Assembly: GCA_902768785.1 (NCBI GenBank)
Contig: CACXMM010000003.1
Coordinates: forward strand, 112,986 to 176,985
Reading direction: 5' to 3'
DNA length: 64,000 bases
Source: an uncultured Prevotellaceae bacterium
GTDB lineage: Bacteria > Bacteroidota > Bacteroidia > Bacteroidales > Bacteroidaceae
The notes below the pieces were generated by a model that saw only the letters and a list, made by a program, of their open reading frames with translations, made no database searches and was not told the DNA's origin. Each line of letters opens with the position of its first letter. Positions within the stretch are counted from its first letter, which is position 1. Positions 45,188 to 54,091 of this stretch are shown here, in pieces. The position numbers and the translations under genes were made by a program.

Positions 45188-45195
45188 CAACTCGT

Positions 45196-45216
45196 GTCGC
45201 AAAGGTGCGACTTTTT
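45196..45216 (+). terminator. Attenuator-like hairpin in the TonB receptor leader
   Basis: GTCGCA, loop AAGG, TGCGAC, then five T. It lies between promoter and start codon, so it would end transcripts early unless relieved. Confidence 0.6.
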
Positions 45217-45221
45217 ATATT

Positions 45222-47309
45222 ATGAAGTACAAATCAATTTTCAACAAGCGCGAACCACTGAAGTTCAAACACTTCAGTAACAAAGGTTACGCCCTCTATG
45301 CTTGTCTGGGAAAGGAGGTACTTGTCGGGGTACTGAGTGTGGCTACACTCACCTATGCAAAGGCTGATGGCATCAGCACGGATACCGACAAGGTGGATTC
45401 CACATCCTGGAAGACAAACAGAGAGGTGGTGCTCGATGGCGTGGAAGTCACGGGCTCGCGCGCTCCGCTTACCTTAGGGCAGGCGGCGAGAATGGTCACT
45501 GTACTGGATCGTGAGCAGATTGCGCAGGCGCCAGTACAAAGTATGAACGATTTGCTGAAATACGCTGCAGGCGTGGATGTCAGACAACGTATGCCACTTG
45601 GTGCACAGACAGACATCAGCGTGAGAGGCGGCACATCAGAGCAAATCACCATCCTGCTCAACGGCATTAATATTTGTGATCCCCAGACGGGACATAATGC
45701 CTTTGATCTTCCCGTTGACATTAGTGACATTGAGCGTATCGAAGTGTTGGAAGGACCGGCAGGTCGTGTCTATGGCACATCCTCGTTGGTGGGTGCTATC
45801 AATGTCGTGACGAAGAGATCATCTGCGACGGAGGCTGATCTCCATGTGGAGGGAGGATCCTTTGGCTATCTGGCAGCAGGAGGACGGCTTTCCTTGAATG
45901 CTCCGTCGGCACTCACCTCTTCCCTCAGTGCTCACTATACGCGCAGTGATGGTTATAGCAGATCACAGGATGGAAACCTTAATTCCGATTTCAAAGGTGG
46001 GAAGGTGTTCTACCAAGGACAGTACGATACGCGACTGGTTCGTATCAGTTGGCATGCCGGCATTCGCTCGAAAGGGTGGGGCAGTAGTACCTCGTATGCC
46101 ACACCGAAATGGAAGGCCGATAACCAATATGAACATACAGACAAGATTTTCACGGCCCTGCAGGCCGAGACGAAACTGGGAGATTTCCATTTCCATCCGT
46201 CATTGTACTGGAATCAGAACCGTGACCGCTATGAGGGATATCGTGGTCAGTCCGAGAAGATGAAATATAATTATAATAGGTGTAATGTCTATGGCTTGAA
46301 CCTGAACAGCTATTTTGACTGGGTGGCCGGACGAACGGCCTTTGGTGCGGAGTTCCGCAACGAGGATCTGGTGAGTGGAAACTTGGGAGAGCCGTTGCAT
46401 GAACCTGTACATATCAGTGGCGCAGACCGTGACTATACCCTCGGACTGAATCGCAGTAACCTGAGTCTTCATTTGGAACACAACATCCTTTTGCAACAGT
46501 TCACCCTCTCTGCTGGTTTCATTGCCGTGAAGAATACATGGAACGAGATGCCGTTCAAGGTATATCCAGGTATCGACATGAGCTATCGATTAGGGGATCA
46601 CTGGAAAGTCTATGCCTCGTACAACTCTTCACTGCGGATGCCGTCGTTCACCGAACTTTATTACAGTGTGGGAGGACATAAGGCGGATAAATACCTGAAG
46701 CCAGAGGAACTGCATGCCGTGGAGGGTGGCGTGAAGTTTTTGTCACCTGCCATGACGGCAACGGCCAGCGTGTTCCATCACCATAGCCGGAACATGATCG
46801 ACTGGATTCTCGATACATCCGATCCGGATCCTGTATGGCAGAGCGTGAACCACACCAAGGTGAATACCATGGGATTTGAAACATCGTGGTCCTTTGATTT
46901 CCAAAGACTGTGGAACACCCAGCAGGTGCTGCGTTCGTTCCAGGTGGCATACACCTATCTCAGTGAGGATAAGAAGGAAGAGGAGCATCTGCAGTCGCAG
47001 TATTCCATTGAGTACTTGCGTCATAAGCTCGTGGCCTCGCTGCAGCTCCACCTGTTTGCACAGCTCGACCTCGGTGTGAACTATCGTTTCCAAGACCGCG
47101 TCGGTACTTACTTGGATCTGGAGGGAGCGTTGAATGACTATCAGCCCTATGGTATCTTCGATGCACGGTTGTCATGGAACGCCCCGAGTTATTCCCTCTA
47201 CGTGGAGGGTAATAACCTCTTTGATAAGAAGTATGTGGATTATGGACTGGTCCAGCAGCCTGGTACCTGGATTGTGGCAGGCATCAAACTGCACCTGACA
47301 AAAGAATAG
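45222..47309 (+). CDS. TonB-dependent outer-membrane receptor, BtuB-like
   Basis: Protein of 695 residues. It has an N-terminal export segment (about 25-48), a plug domain (about 65-190) with SVRGGTSEQITILLNG and VYGTSSLVGAINVVTK, and a 22-strand barrel ending GTWIVAGIKLHLTKE. It is closest in layout to BtuB-type receptors without the CarboxypepD or SusC features, so a small ligand such as a corrinoid or siderophore is more likely than a glycan. Corrinoid would suit B12-dependent mutA/mutB, but no cobalamin riboswitch is seen in the leader. Confidence 0.85.
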   Translation: MKYKSIFNKREPLKFKHFSNKGYALYACLGKEVLVGVLSVATLTYAKADGISTDTDKVDSTSWKTNREVVLDGVEVTGSRAPLTLGQAARMVTVLDREQIAQAPVQSMNDLLKYAAGVDVRQRMPLGAQTDISVRGGTSEQITILLNGINICDPQTGHNAFDLPVDISDIERIEVLEGPAGRVYGTSSLVGAINVVTKRSSATEADLHVEGGSFGYLAAGGRLSLNAPSALTSSLSAHYTRSDGYSRSQDGNLNSDFKGGKVFYQGQYDTRLVRISWHAGIRSKGWGSSTSYATPKWKADNQYEHTDKIFTALQAETKLGDFHFHPSLYWNQNRDRYEGYRGQSEKMKYNYNRCNVYGLNLNSYFDWVAGRTAFGAEFRNEDLVSGNLGEPLHEPVHISGADRDYTLGLNRSNLSLHLEHNILLQQFTLSAGFIAVKNTWNEMPFKVYPGIDMSYRLGDHWKVYASYNSSLRMPSFTELYYSVGGHKADKYLKPEELHAVEGGVKFLSPAMTATASVFHHHSRNMIDWILDTSDPDPVWQSVNHTKVNTMGFETSWSFDFQRLWNTQQVLRSFQVAYTYLSEDKKEEEHLQSQYSIEYLRHKLVASLQLHLFAQLDLGVNYRFQDRVGTYLDLEGALNDYQPYGIFDARLSWNAPSYSLYVEGNNLFDKKYVDYGLVQQPGTWIVAGIKLHLTKE

Positions 47310-47323
47310 GTAATGATCATGAG

Positions 47324-47384
47324 GGGGTGTGTCAAAATAATCTGTTGGTCGCCCAAGGGCATTCCCCCATTTTGACACAACCCC
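47324..47384. terminator. Long stem between convergent TonB receptor and radA genes
   Basis: GGGGTGTGTCAAAAT pairs with ATTTTGACACAACCCC with one bulge around a 30-bp spacer. It can serve both genes. Confidence 0.72.
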
Positions 47385-47394
47385 TTCTCCTAAC

Positions 47395-48819
47395 TTATCC
47401 GAAAAGAGCGCGAAGTGCTTCTTCGACTTTCCGCACAGGATGCAGGTTGATCTGGAACTTCTTCGTGTTCAGACCAGAGAGGTTGTGTTTGGGAATGATC
47501 ATGTGGGTGAATCCTAATTTCTCCGCCTCTGCAATACGTTGCTCAATGCGGTTGACAGGACGTACCTCACCACTCAGCCCTACCTCGCCTGCCATACACC
47601 AGCCTGTTTCAATGGGGGTATCCACATTACTGCTCAATACGGCGGCTATCACACTCAGATCCATTGCCAGATCAGTGACGCGGAGTCCTCCGGCGATATT
47701 GATAAACACATCTTTCTGAATCAGTTTGAAACCCACGCGTTTCTCCAAGACGGCTAACAACATGTTCAATCGGCGCTGGTCGAAACCGGTGGCACTGCGC
47801 TGAGGTGTTCCATAGGCGGCAGTGGATACCAATGCCTGTGTCTCTACAAGGAAAGGTCTCACTCCTTCGATGGCCGATGAGATGGCGATGCCGCTCAAAC
47901 CTTCATGATCTTGAGTAAGCAGCAGCTCGGAAGGGTTACTCACCTGGCGCAGTCCGTTTTCCTGCATTTCATAGATACCTAACTCTGATGTACTGCCGAA
48001 ACGGTTCTTGATACTCCGCAGGATGCGGTACATATAGTGCTGGTCACCCTCGAACTGGATAACGGTATCCACGATGTGCTCTAAGATCTTCGGTCCTGCC
48101 AGTGTGCCCTCCTTGGTGATATGACCGATCAGGATGACGGGAACACTGCTGGTCTTGGCAAAGCGCAACAGGGCAGAGGCGCACTCCCTAACCTGTGATA
48201 TACTTCCCGGAGAGCTCTCCACATCCTCAGTGGAGATTGTCTGAATGGAGTCGATGACCACCAACTCGGGCTGCACCTCCTTGATATGGTCGAAGATGGC
48301 TTCAAGGGAGTTCTCACACAACACGAGAAAATTATCTGGAGCATTGAATTGTCCATTATCCATTGTCAATTGTCCATTGCCTAAAATGCGTTCTGCTCGC
48401 ATTTTAAGCTGGTGGGCACTCTCCTCACCGCTGACGTACAGCACTTTTTTCTCAGGCATGTGGAGGGCAGTCTGTAACGAAAGGGTACTCTTGCCAATGC
48501 CGGGCTCACCGCCTAAAAGGATGATACTGCCAGGAACCAAGCCTCCGCCTAACACGCGGTTCAGCTCCTCGTCGTGCATATCAATTCTTGGTTCATCTTT
48601 TGCCGATATCTCTCTGAGATACAATGGCTTATTTCTGTCTTTTGTGTGTGATGCTCTAACGGTCGTGGCTGCCGAACGAGCAGCCAGGGTACCGCTCTCA
48701 TTTGCGATCCTTATCTCCTTGAAGGTGTTCCATTGTCCGCAGGCCGGACACTTACCGATCCACTTCGCTGATTCCTGTCCGCAGTTCTCGCAGACGTATG
48801 CTATCTTGTCTTTTGCCAT
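47395..48819 (-). CDS. radA: DNA repair protein RadA
   Basis: Protein of 474 residues. The N-terminal zinc finger has CENCG and CPACGQW, the RecA-like ATPase has Walker A GGEPGIGKST near residue 105, the RadA-specific KNRFGSTSELG motif lies near 270, and a Lon-like C-terminal domain ends the protein. RadA speeds branch migration in recombinational repair. ATG 48819 (MAKDKIAYVC) is the usual start. Residues about 153-167 (GNGQLTMDNGQFNAP) are extra compared with typical RadA and are encoded by a CAATTGTCC/CATTGTCAA repeat. The minus-strand -7 box TATTTTTG is at 48838-48845. Confidence 0.95.
   Translation of the reverse strand: MAKDKIAYVCENCGQESAKWIGKCPACGQWNTFKEIRIANESGTLAARSAATTVRASHTKDRNKPLYLREISAKDEPRIDMHDEELNRVLGGGLVPGSIILLGGEPGIGKSTLSLQTALHMPEKKVLYVSGEESAHQLKMRAERILGNGQLTMDNGQFNAPDNFLVLCENSLEAIFDHIKEVQPELVVIDSIQTISTEDVESSPGSISQVRECASALLRFAKTSSVPVILIGHITKEGTLAGPKILEHIVDTVIQFEGDQHYMYRILRSIKNRFGSTSELGIYEMQENGLRQVSNPSELLLTQDHEGLSGIAISSAIEGVRPFLVETQALVSTAAYGTPQRSATGFDQRRLNMLLAVLEKRVGFKLIQKDVFINIAGGLRVTDLAMDLSVIAAVLSSNVDTPIETGWCMAGEVGLSGEVRPVNRIEQRIAEAEKLGFTHMIIPKHNLSGLNTKKFQINLHPVRKVEEALRALFG
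48344..48381. repeat. CAATTGTCC-type repeat inside radA
   Basis: Units of CAATTGTCC, CATTATCC and CATTGTCAA of about 9-10 bp lie in frame in radA. The same units occur at 29173-29207 and in gmd. Confidence 0.75.
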
Positions 48820-48941
48820 ATCTCTCAATTATTTCTGCAAAAATACAAAAAAAACTGAAATACCTGTTATGCCTTGGCAAATATATACAATAACGTGAAA
48901 ACATTTTTACGTAAATCATTGGAGGTTTCATATTTATTGTG

Positions 48942-48949
48942 TATCTTTG
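48942..48949 (+). promoter_or_regulatory. -7 box of the leucine-rich repeat gene
   Basis: TATCTTTG lies 30 bp before the start codon, with a possible TTGG -33 box near 48919. Confidence 0.65.
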
Positions 48950-48978
48950 CAACAGATAATCAACTAAATAGCATAATC

Positions 48979-50766
48979 ATGAAAACAAAACAACGACTAT
49001 TGGTAATGCTACTCATGGCTATTCTGCCCATGTTGGCGAGTGCCTATGATGTTAAGGTTAATGGCATTTATTATAATCTCGATGCATCTACAAAGACAGC
49101 TACGGTTACTCAAGGGAATTCTAATGAGTATTATTCAGAGACTGTCGTCATCCCATCAACGATTAAGCCAAGTGGCGTTACTTATACTGTAACAACAATC
49201 GGACGGAGTGCATTCTATATTTGTGATAAACTGACAGCTGTTACCATTCCGACAAGTGTGACCACTATTAATGATTTCGCTTTCTGTGGAGCAGGATTGA
49301 CGTCTGTCAAGATTCCAGGAAGTGTAAAGACTATCGGTACCAATGTTTTTAATGAGTGTGAAGACTTGACCACTGTCCAGTTTGAAGAAGGTGTGACTAT
49401 GATTGGCCAAAACATGTTTCAGCAATGCGTGAAACTAAATAACGTGACCCTTCCATCTACGTTGAAAACCATTGATTATTATGCCTTCTATAACTGCGAA
49501 AGTTTGCAATCCATTACCATACCTGATGGGGTAGAGGACATCAATTCTTATGCATTTGACGGTAGTGGTCTTCGGTCTATCACCATTCCCAGTAGTGTGA
49601 AAAACATCGGCTGGTATGCGTTCTATTATTGTGAAAATTTAAGTGAAGTTACCATCAACAGTGTGAATCCCACCATCAGCAATGAAGCATTTACTGGGTG
49701 CCAATCTATCGAGACCGTCACGTTGGATTGCCAAACCATTGGCAATTGGTTCGCTAAGCGCTATTCGTTGGAAACGGTTGTCCTTGGCAGTCATGTCAAG
49801 ACAATCGGTGAAGGGGCTTTCAAGGACTGTTCCGAATTAAGATACCTGACGATTGGTAACAATGTGATAACCATCGGGAAAGAAGCCTTTTCTGGAATTT
49901 ATGAACTGAATAGTGTAACCATTCCTAATAGTGTGACAACCATCGGCGAGAAGGCGTTTGCAAATTGTGGAACAGGTAATCCTTTATACATTACCTTTGG
50001 TACGGGAATAACGACCGTAGCACAGGACGCTTTTGCTGGCAGCCGATACGGCTTTTCATTTAATAGTTCAAACACCAGCATCCTGTCTTCGTTGATATAT
50101 CCTGGACTGGTGGATGTCTCCTTCGGTAGTAACGTAACCGCAATTCCTGCACATATTTTTAGTAAATGTGATTGCTTGGAGTCTGTTTATATTGGGAAAA
50201 ATGTGAAATCCATCGGCGAAAGTGCTTTTTATGAATGTTACAATTTGACTACTGTTCGAGGTGGCTCAAATGTGGTATCCATCGGCAATAATGCTTTTTA
50301 CGATTGTATCAACTTGAATAATATTACCTTTATTAAGAACGTAGAATCCATCGGCGAAAATGCTTTTTCTGGTTGCTACGGGTTGAAAGACATTACTCTA
50401 GGTGAGAAAATCAATACCCTTGGGAAAAACGCTTTTGCCTCGTGTTACGGCTTGAGGAAGGTGTATATCTATGCCACGACTATCCCAGCGGCTGATGCTA
50501 CATCTTTTGATGAGATGGAAGTATCTGATGCCACGTTATATGTGCAGTCCTCTTTGTTATCTACCTATAGTAATCGTGTCCCGTGGAGTTATTTCCGTTC
50601 GATTCAACCCTTACAGACAGGTGTCGCCACGGGCATTGATAAAGTTCAAAGTTCAAAATTCAAAGCTCAAAGTGAATCGTGGTACACCATCGATGGCCAA
50701 AAACTGAGTGGGAAACCCACGAAGAAGGGAGTGTATATATTCAACGGCAAAGCCGTGGTAAATTAG
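48979..50766 (+). CDS. BspA-like leucine-rich repeat surface protein
   Basis: Protein of 595 residues. A signal peptide (MKTKQRLLVMLLMAILPMLASA) is followed by at least 14 LRR_5-type repeats of about 23 residues with the consensus ITIPxSVTTIGxxAFxxC. A C-terminal block (about 570-595, WYTIDGQKLSGKPTKKGVYI) resembles the sorting or anchoring tail in Prevotella surface proteins. BspA-type proteins bind host or matrix ligands. ATG 48979 is chosen because it starts the signal peptide. Residues just before the tail (VQSSKFKAQS) come from an AAAGTTCAAAGTTC repeat inserted in frame. Confidence 0.87.
   Translation: MKTKQRLLVMLLMAILPMLASAYDVKVNGIYYNLDASTKTATVTQGNSNEYYSETVVIPSTIKPSGVTYTVTTIGRSAFYICDKLTAVTIPTSVTTINDFAFCGAGLTSVKIPGSVKTIGTNVFNECEDLTTVQFEEGVTMIGQNMFQQCVKLNNVTLPSTLKTIDYYAFYNCESLQSITIPDGVEDINSYAFDGSGLRSITIPSSVKNIGWYAFYYCENLSEVTINSVNPTISNEAFTGCQSIETVTLDCQTIGNWFAKRYSLETVVLGSHVKTIGEGAFKDCSELRYLTIGNNVITIGKEAFSGIYELNSVTIPNSVTTIGEKAFANCGTGNPLYITFGTGITTVAQDAFAGSRYGFSFNSSNTSILSSLIYPGLVDVSFGSNVTAIPAHIFSKCDCLESVYIGKNVKSIGESAFYECYNLTTVRGGSNVVSIGNNAFYDCINLNNITFIKNVESIGENAFSGCYGLKDITLGEKINTLGKNAFASCYGLRKVYIYATTIPAADATSFDEMEVSDATLYVQSSLLSTYSNRVPWSYFRSIQPLQTGVATGIDKVQSSKFKAQSESWYTIDGQKLSGKPTKKGVYIFNGKAVVN
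50641..50673 (+). repeat. AAAGTTC repeat inside the leucine-rich repeat gene
   Basis: AAAGTTCAAAGTTCAAAATT and CAAAGCTCAAAG in frame at the junction between the repeats and the C-terminal tail. The units match the intergenic runs at 17915 and 29655. Confidence 0.75.
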
Positions 50767-50878
50767 TGGATAATCAATATATGGTGGATAATCCTTCATT
50801 ATTAATCTTTAAAAACAACTGAATGAGGGAAATTCGTCTCATTCGTCATATTCGTGGATAGAAAATAGTAAACTTTCT
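50767..50878. repeat. Short ATTCGT 9-bp repeat
   Basis: AATTCGTCTCATTCGTCATA and TTCGTGG at 50829-50858 are right-arm units of the ATTCGT family seen at 59207-60007. Nothing else is recognised in this gap. Confidence 0.6.
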
Positions 50879-50908
50879 TTTGTAATCCAAATAAAATGAT
50901 TATTTTTG
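50879..50908 (+). promoter_or_regulatory. Promoter of the lipoprotein/TPR pair
   Basis: TTTG 50879-50882 and TATTTTTG 50901-50908, 18 bp apart. The leader is about 90 nt long. Confidence 0.7.
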
Positions 50909-50955
50909 CATCCGATTATAAACGCGGCTAATATCGCACATGAATTATAAACCCG

Positions 50956-50998
50956 AAGGCGCACGGTGATGATTCGCCAGTGTGCCTTTACTTTTTCT
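50956..50998 (+). terminator. Attenuator-like hairpin in the lipoprotein leader
   Basis: AAGGCGCAC pairs with GTGTGCCTT (one G-T pair) around a 15-nt loop and is followed by TACTTTTTCTCT, 12 nt before the start codon. A second pairing GGCG/CGCC within it and a duplicated ATTATAAAC upstream (near 50915 and 50944) could form an alternative fold. No known riboswitch class is recognised. Confidence 0.55.
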
Positions 50999-51000
50999 CT

Positions 51001-51912
51001 ATGAATAGAAATCTGATCATCATATTATTCTGTGTGTTTCTTTGCTCATGTGGACGGTCGTACGAGGAGCAGAGACGTATCTCCCGTGCTGAGAGAGCCC
51101 GTTTGCAGAAAGAGGATTCACTGGCATTGAAAGTGGGAACGTTACCTACCCTCGACTGTCTCCCCCTCTTCGTTGCCTATGAACGGAAGTTCTTCGAACG
51201 GTTGGGAGAGGATATCCGGGTGAAGCCGTACCAGTCGCAGATAGACTGTGACGATGCCTTACTGAAGAAAAAGATTGAGGGAAACGTGACCGATGTGGTA
51301 CGTGCCCAGCGGATGAAGCATCGCGGTACTGCCCTTCGCTATGTAGCTTCAACCAATGCCTATTGGCAGTTTATCAGTAACAGGAAGTCTCGTATCCACG
51401 AGCTGAAGCAGATGGAGGATAAGATGGTGGCGATGGCACGTTATTCGGTAACCGACCTGCTGACGAGTATAGCAGTGGATAGTGCGAAATTGAAATCGGA
51501 GTATGTCTTCCGTATTCAGATCAACGACCCGAATATCCGCTTACGTATGCTGATGAACAACGAGTTGGATGCGATGCTGTTTACGGAGCCTCAGGCTACG
51601 GCGGCACGCTTGTATAAGAATCCCGTATTGATGGATTCTCGTGATAAGGATATCCACATGGGGGCTATCGTCTTTCGTGAAAAGGCGGTAACTGACAAGC
51701 GCCGTGCCCAACAGCTCAAGGTCTTCATCAAAGCGTATAACGAGGCTTGTGACAGTATCAACCAGCGTGGCGTGCAGCATTACGCTGACATCATCAAGAA
51801 ATATACCAAGGCTGATGACCGTACGGTGAAGGCTTTACCTAAAATGAAATTCGAGCATGCCAAGGCACCCCGACAGAAAGATCTTGACCGTGCTGACAAA
51901 TGGTTGAAGTGA
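51001..51912 (+). CDS. Lipoprotein with periplasmic substrate-binding-like fold
   Basis: Protein of 303 residues with a lipobox LCSC (lipidated Cys near residue 17) and a type 2 periplasmic binding-protein pattern (KVGTLPTLDCLPLFVAYERKFF), as in NitT/SsuA-type proteins. A domain-crossing segment lies near residues 120-140 and helical Lys-rich sequence near the end. No ABC permease or ATPase gene is close, so it may sense rather than feed. It is followed after 1 bp by a TPR protein and the two are likely one transcript. Confidence 0.75.
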   Translation: MNRNLIIILFCVFLCSCGRSYEEQRRISRAERARLQKEDSLALKVGTLPTLDCLPLFVAYERKFFERLGEDIRVKPYQSQIDCDDALLKKKIEGNVTDVVRAQRMKHRGTALRYVASTNAYWQFISNRKSRIHELKQMEDKMVAMARYSVTDLLTSIAVDSAKLKSEYVFRIQINDPNIRLRMLMNNELDAMLFTEPQATAARLYKNPVLMDSRDKDIHMGAIVFREKAVTDKRRAQQLKVFIKAYNEACDSINQRGVQHYADIIKKYTKADDRTVKALPKMKFEHAKAPRQKDLDRADKWLK

Positions 51913-51913
51913 T

Positions 51914-54091
51914 ATGAGACCCGCATCTACAGAATTACCGTTCCAGATACCCGTACTGATTGCTGACCATCAGTTGGCATCAGCAATCCGTGATTTGCGT
52001 ATGTATATGGAGGATCATCCTTCAGAGGGTGCCGTTGATGTCATCAATGCGATAGAGAACGATTATCAGCTCATGCTTAGCTATGCCCGTCAAGGATATC
52101 AGGATCCGTCGCGTGAAATCCTTTATAAGCATCTTCAGCAACGGTTGCTTCGTTTATGTCTTTCCTTGCAGGTTCGTCATTGGATAGAGAAACTGCCGTT
52201 CTTCCGTAATGCCGACATGGGCACTGGAGTCACCAAACTTTTGTCTCCTATTCGTATGAAGGAGCAGCTGGAGAGTTTCGTTTCCGAAATGGCCATGCTG
52301 TCGTTGGAGACCGATGAGGTGCGGCGTGAGAAGTCAAGGGAGGTGCATCGTCTCCATCAGGAGTTCCTCACTTGCCTTTTCAACCGTTTGGTGGTGGATC
52401 ACCCCTGGAGTGAGACGGATCAGCAGTTCTATGAGGAATTGTTCTTGTCACCAACTCTCGACAGACTTGATGTGCTGATGATGGTGAGTGCGGTGACGCT
52501 CTCGGCAGTCCAGACTTTTGACCTTCCGAAATTCATCACACTTCTGCATGTCTATCAACGCAGTACGGATCCTTATGTCCGTCAGCGTGCTTTGGTGGGG
52601 TGGGTGTTTGCTTTGCAGAGTGATGATCACCTGGCTGATGAACCTGAGAACATGGTTCAGGAAGCATGTCGTGACGCTCAGGTAGTACAGGATGTGATCG
52701 ACTTACAGAAACAATTGATCTTCTGTGTTCAGACGAAACAGGATAATGAAGAGATCCAGAAAGACATTATCCCTTCGTTGATGAAGAACAATAACTTCAC
52801 CATCTCACGTGACGGCATCATCACAGAAAAAGAAGATGACATCATGGAGAGCATCCTGAATCCGGATGCTGAGGACCAGCGGATGGAGGAAGTGGAGAAA
52901 GGCATCCGAAAGATGATGGAGATGCAGAAGGCTGGTTCTGATATCTATTTCGGCGGCTTCTCGCACATGAAGCGTTTCCCGTTCTTCTATAAGGCAGCAA
53001 ACTGGTTCTGTCCGTTCTATCCAGACCATCCGGCCATTGCCAAGGTTACAGAGAAACTGGGACCCAGCGGCTTTATGACCAATCTGGTACAGTACGGACC
53101 TTTCTGCGACAGCGATAAGTATTCCTTTGCCTTGGCCATGTCAAGTATTGTCGACCGTATCCCTGACAACCTGAAGGAGATGATGGGAAATGCTGAGGCG
53201 TTAGGACCGGTCATGGAAGAACAGCAACGACAGGATGAGGCTTATATCCGACGGATGTATTTGCAGGACCTATACCGTTTCTATACGCTGAACGAATCGG
53301 CTGTAGGACTGGTGAATCCTTTCAAGCGTGAGCGTTACGTTGTCGTGGGCAATGAGGATTTCTTCGAAACGGATGTCGCAAGGCGTTATCCAGAGTTGTG
53401 CCTGTTCTTTATCAAGAATCACTGCGACGATGCTTTTGAACAGCTCCAGAGAAGGAGCATGCCTTATCTGAATATGTCACAGCGACTGGCCTATGCCGAA
53501 TGGTTCCTGGAATCAGGAAAGCAGACCAATCAGGCGGTGCAACTGTTAGAAGAGATGATGGAAGAGGATCCCGACAACGAACAAGTGAACCGCTATATGG
53601 CCCGTGCCTACTATGCAAGTCTGGATTATGTGCGAGCCAGCACGACCTACGAGAATCTGTATAAGCGGTACCCGGAGAAACCGTCATACGCACTGAACTA
53701 TGCGATTACGTTGTCGAAGAACGAACGGTTCGAGGAAGCCGTGCAGATATTATACCAGCTCGATTTCGAGCATCCTTCTCAACATGTGACACGTGGGTTG
53801 GCATGGGCTTTGATGGGACAGCGGAAACTGGAGCAGGCAGAACGGGAATACAACAAACTGCTGGCTTCTTCACCGGCTACCATTGATTATCTGAATGCCG
53901 GCTATTGTCAGTGGTTCAAGGGGGACATCCCCAAGGCTATCTCCCTCTTCCGTACTTTCCTGAAGCAGCATCGTGATGTGGGCGATAAGATTGATTTGAG
54001 AGATGAGATGGAAAACGACTGCTCGATGCTTCGGATTTATGGCATCTCAAATACCGACAAAGGCATTATGTGCGATCTGGTAATGGAATGA
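51914..54091 (+). CDS. Large helical protein with C-terminal tetratricopeptide repeats
   Basis: Protein of 725 residues, cytoplasmic by its lack of a signal peptide. The first 500 residues are helical with no recognised domain. The last 200 hold TPR-like helix pairs (WFLESGKQTNQAVQLLEEMM, RASTTYENLYKRYPEKPSYA, QAEREYNKLLASSPATIDYL). It starts 1 bp after the lipoprotein stop, so translational coupling is likely. TPRs suggest a scaffold role; its partner is unknown, though the co-transcribed lipoprotein is an obvious candidate. I know this kind only as an uncharacterised Bacteroidetes family. Confidence 0.78.
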   Translation: MRPASTELPFQIPVLIADHQLASAIRDLRMYMEDHPSEGAVDVINAIENDYQLMLSYARQGYQDPSREILYKHLQQRLLRLCLSLQVRHWIEKLPFFRNADMGTGVTKLLSPIRMKEQLESFVSEMAMLSLETDEVRREKSREVHRLHQEFLTCLFNRLVVDHPWSETDQQFYEELFLSPTLDRLDVLMMVSAVTLSAVQTFDLPKFITLLHVYQRSTDPYVRQRALVGWVFALQSDDHLADEPENMVQEACRDAQVVQDVIDLQKQLIFCVQTKQDNEEIQKDIIPSLMKNNNFTISRDGIITEKEDDIMESILNPDAEDQRMEEVEKGIRKMMEMQKAGSDIYFGGFSHMKRFPFFYKAANWFCPFYPDHPAIAKVTEKLGPSGFMTNLVQYGPFCDSDKYSFALAMSSIVDRIPDNLKEMMGNAEALGPVMEEQQRQDEAYIRRMYLQDLYRFYTLNESAVGLVNPFKRERYVVVGNEDFFETDVARRYPELCLFFIKNHCDDAFEQLQRRSMPYLNMSQRLAYAEWFLESGKQTNQAVQLLEEMMEEDPDNEQVNRYMARAYYASLDYVRASTTYENLYKRYPEKPSYALNYAITLSKNERFEEAVQILYQLDFEHPSQHVTRGLAWALMGQRKLEQAEREYNKLLASSPATIDYLNAGYCQWFKGDIPKAISLFRTFLKQHRDVGDKIDLRDEMENDCSMLRIYGISNTDKGIMCDLVME

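Noticed and set aside
44978-45221. Cobalamin riboswitch before the BtuB-like receptor
   Set aside because: The gap is filled by three promoter repeats and a 30-nt leader, too short for that riboswitch, and its conserved box is absent.
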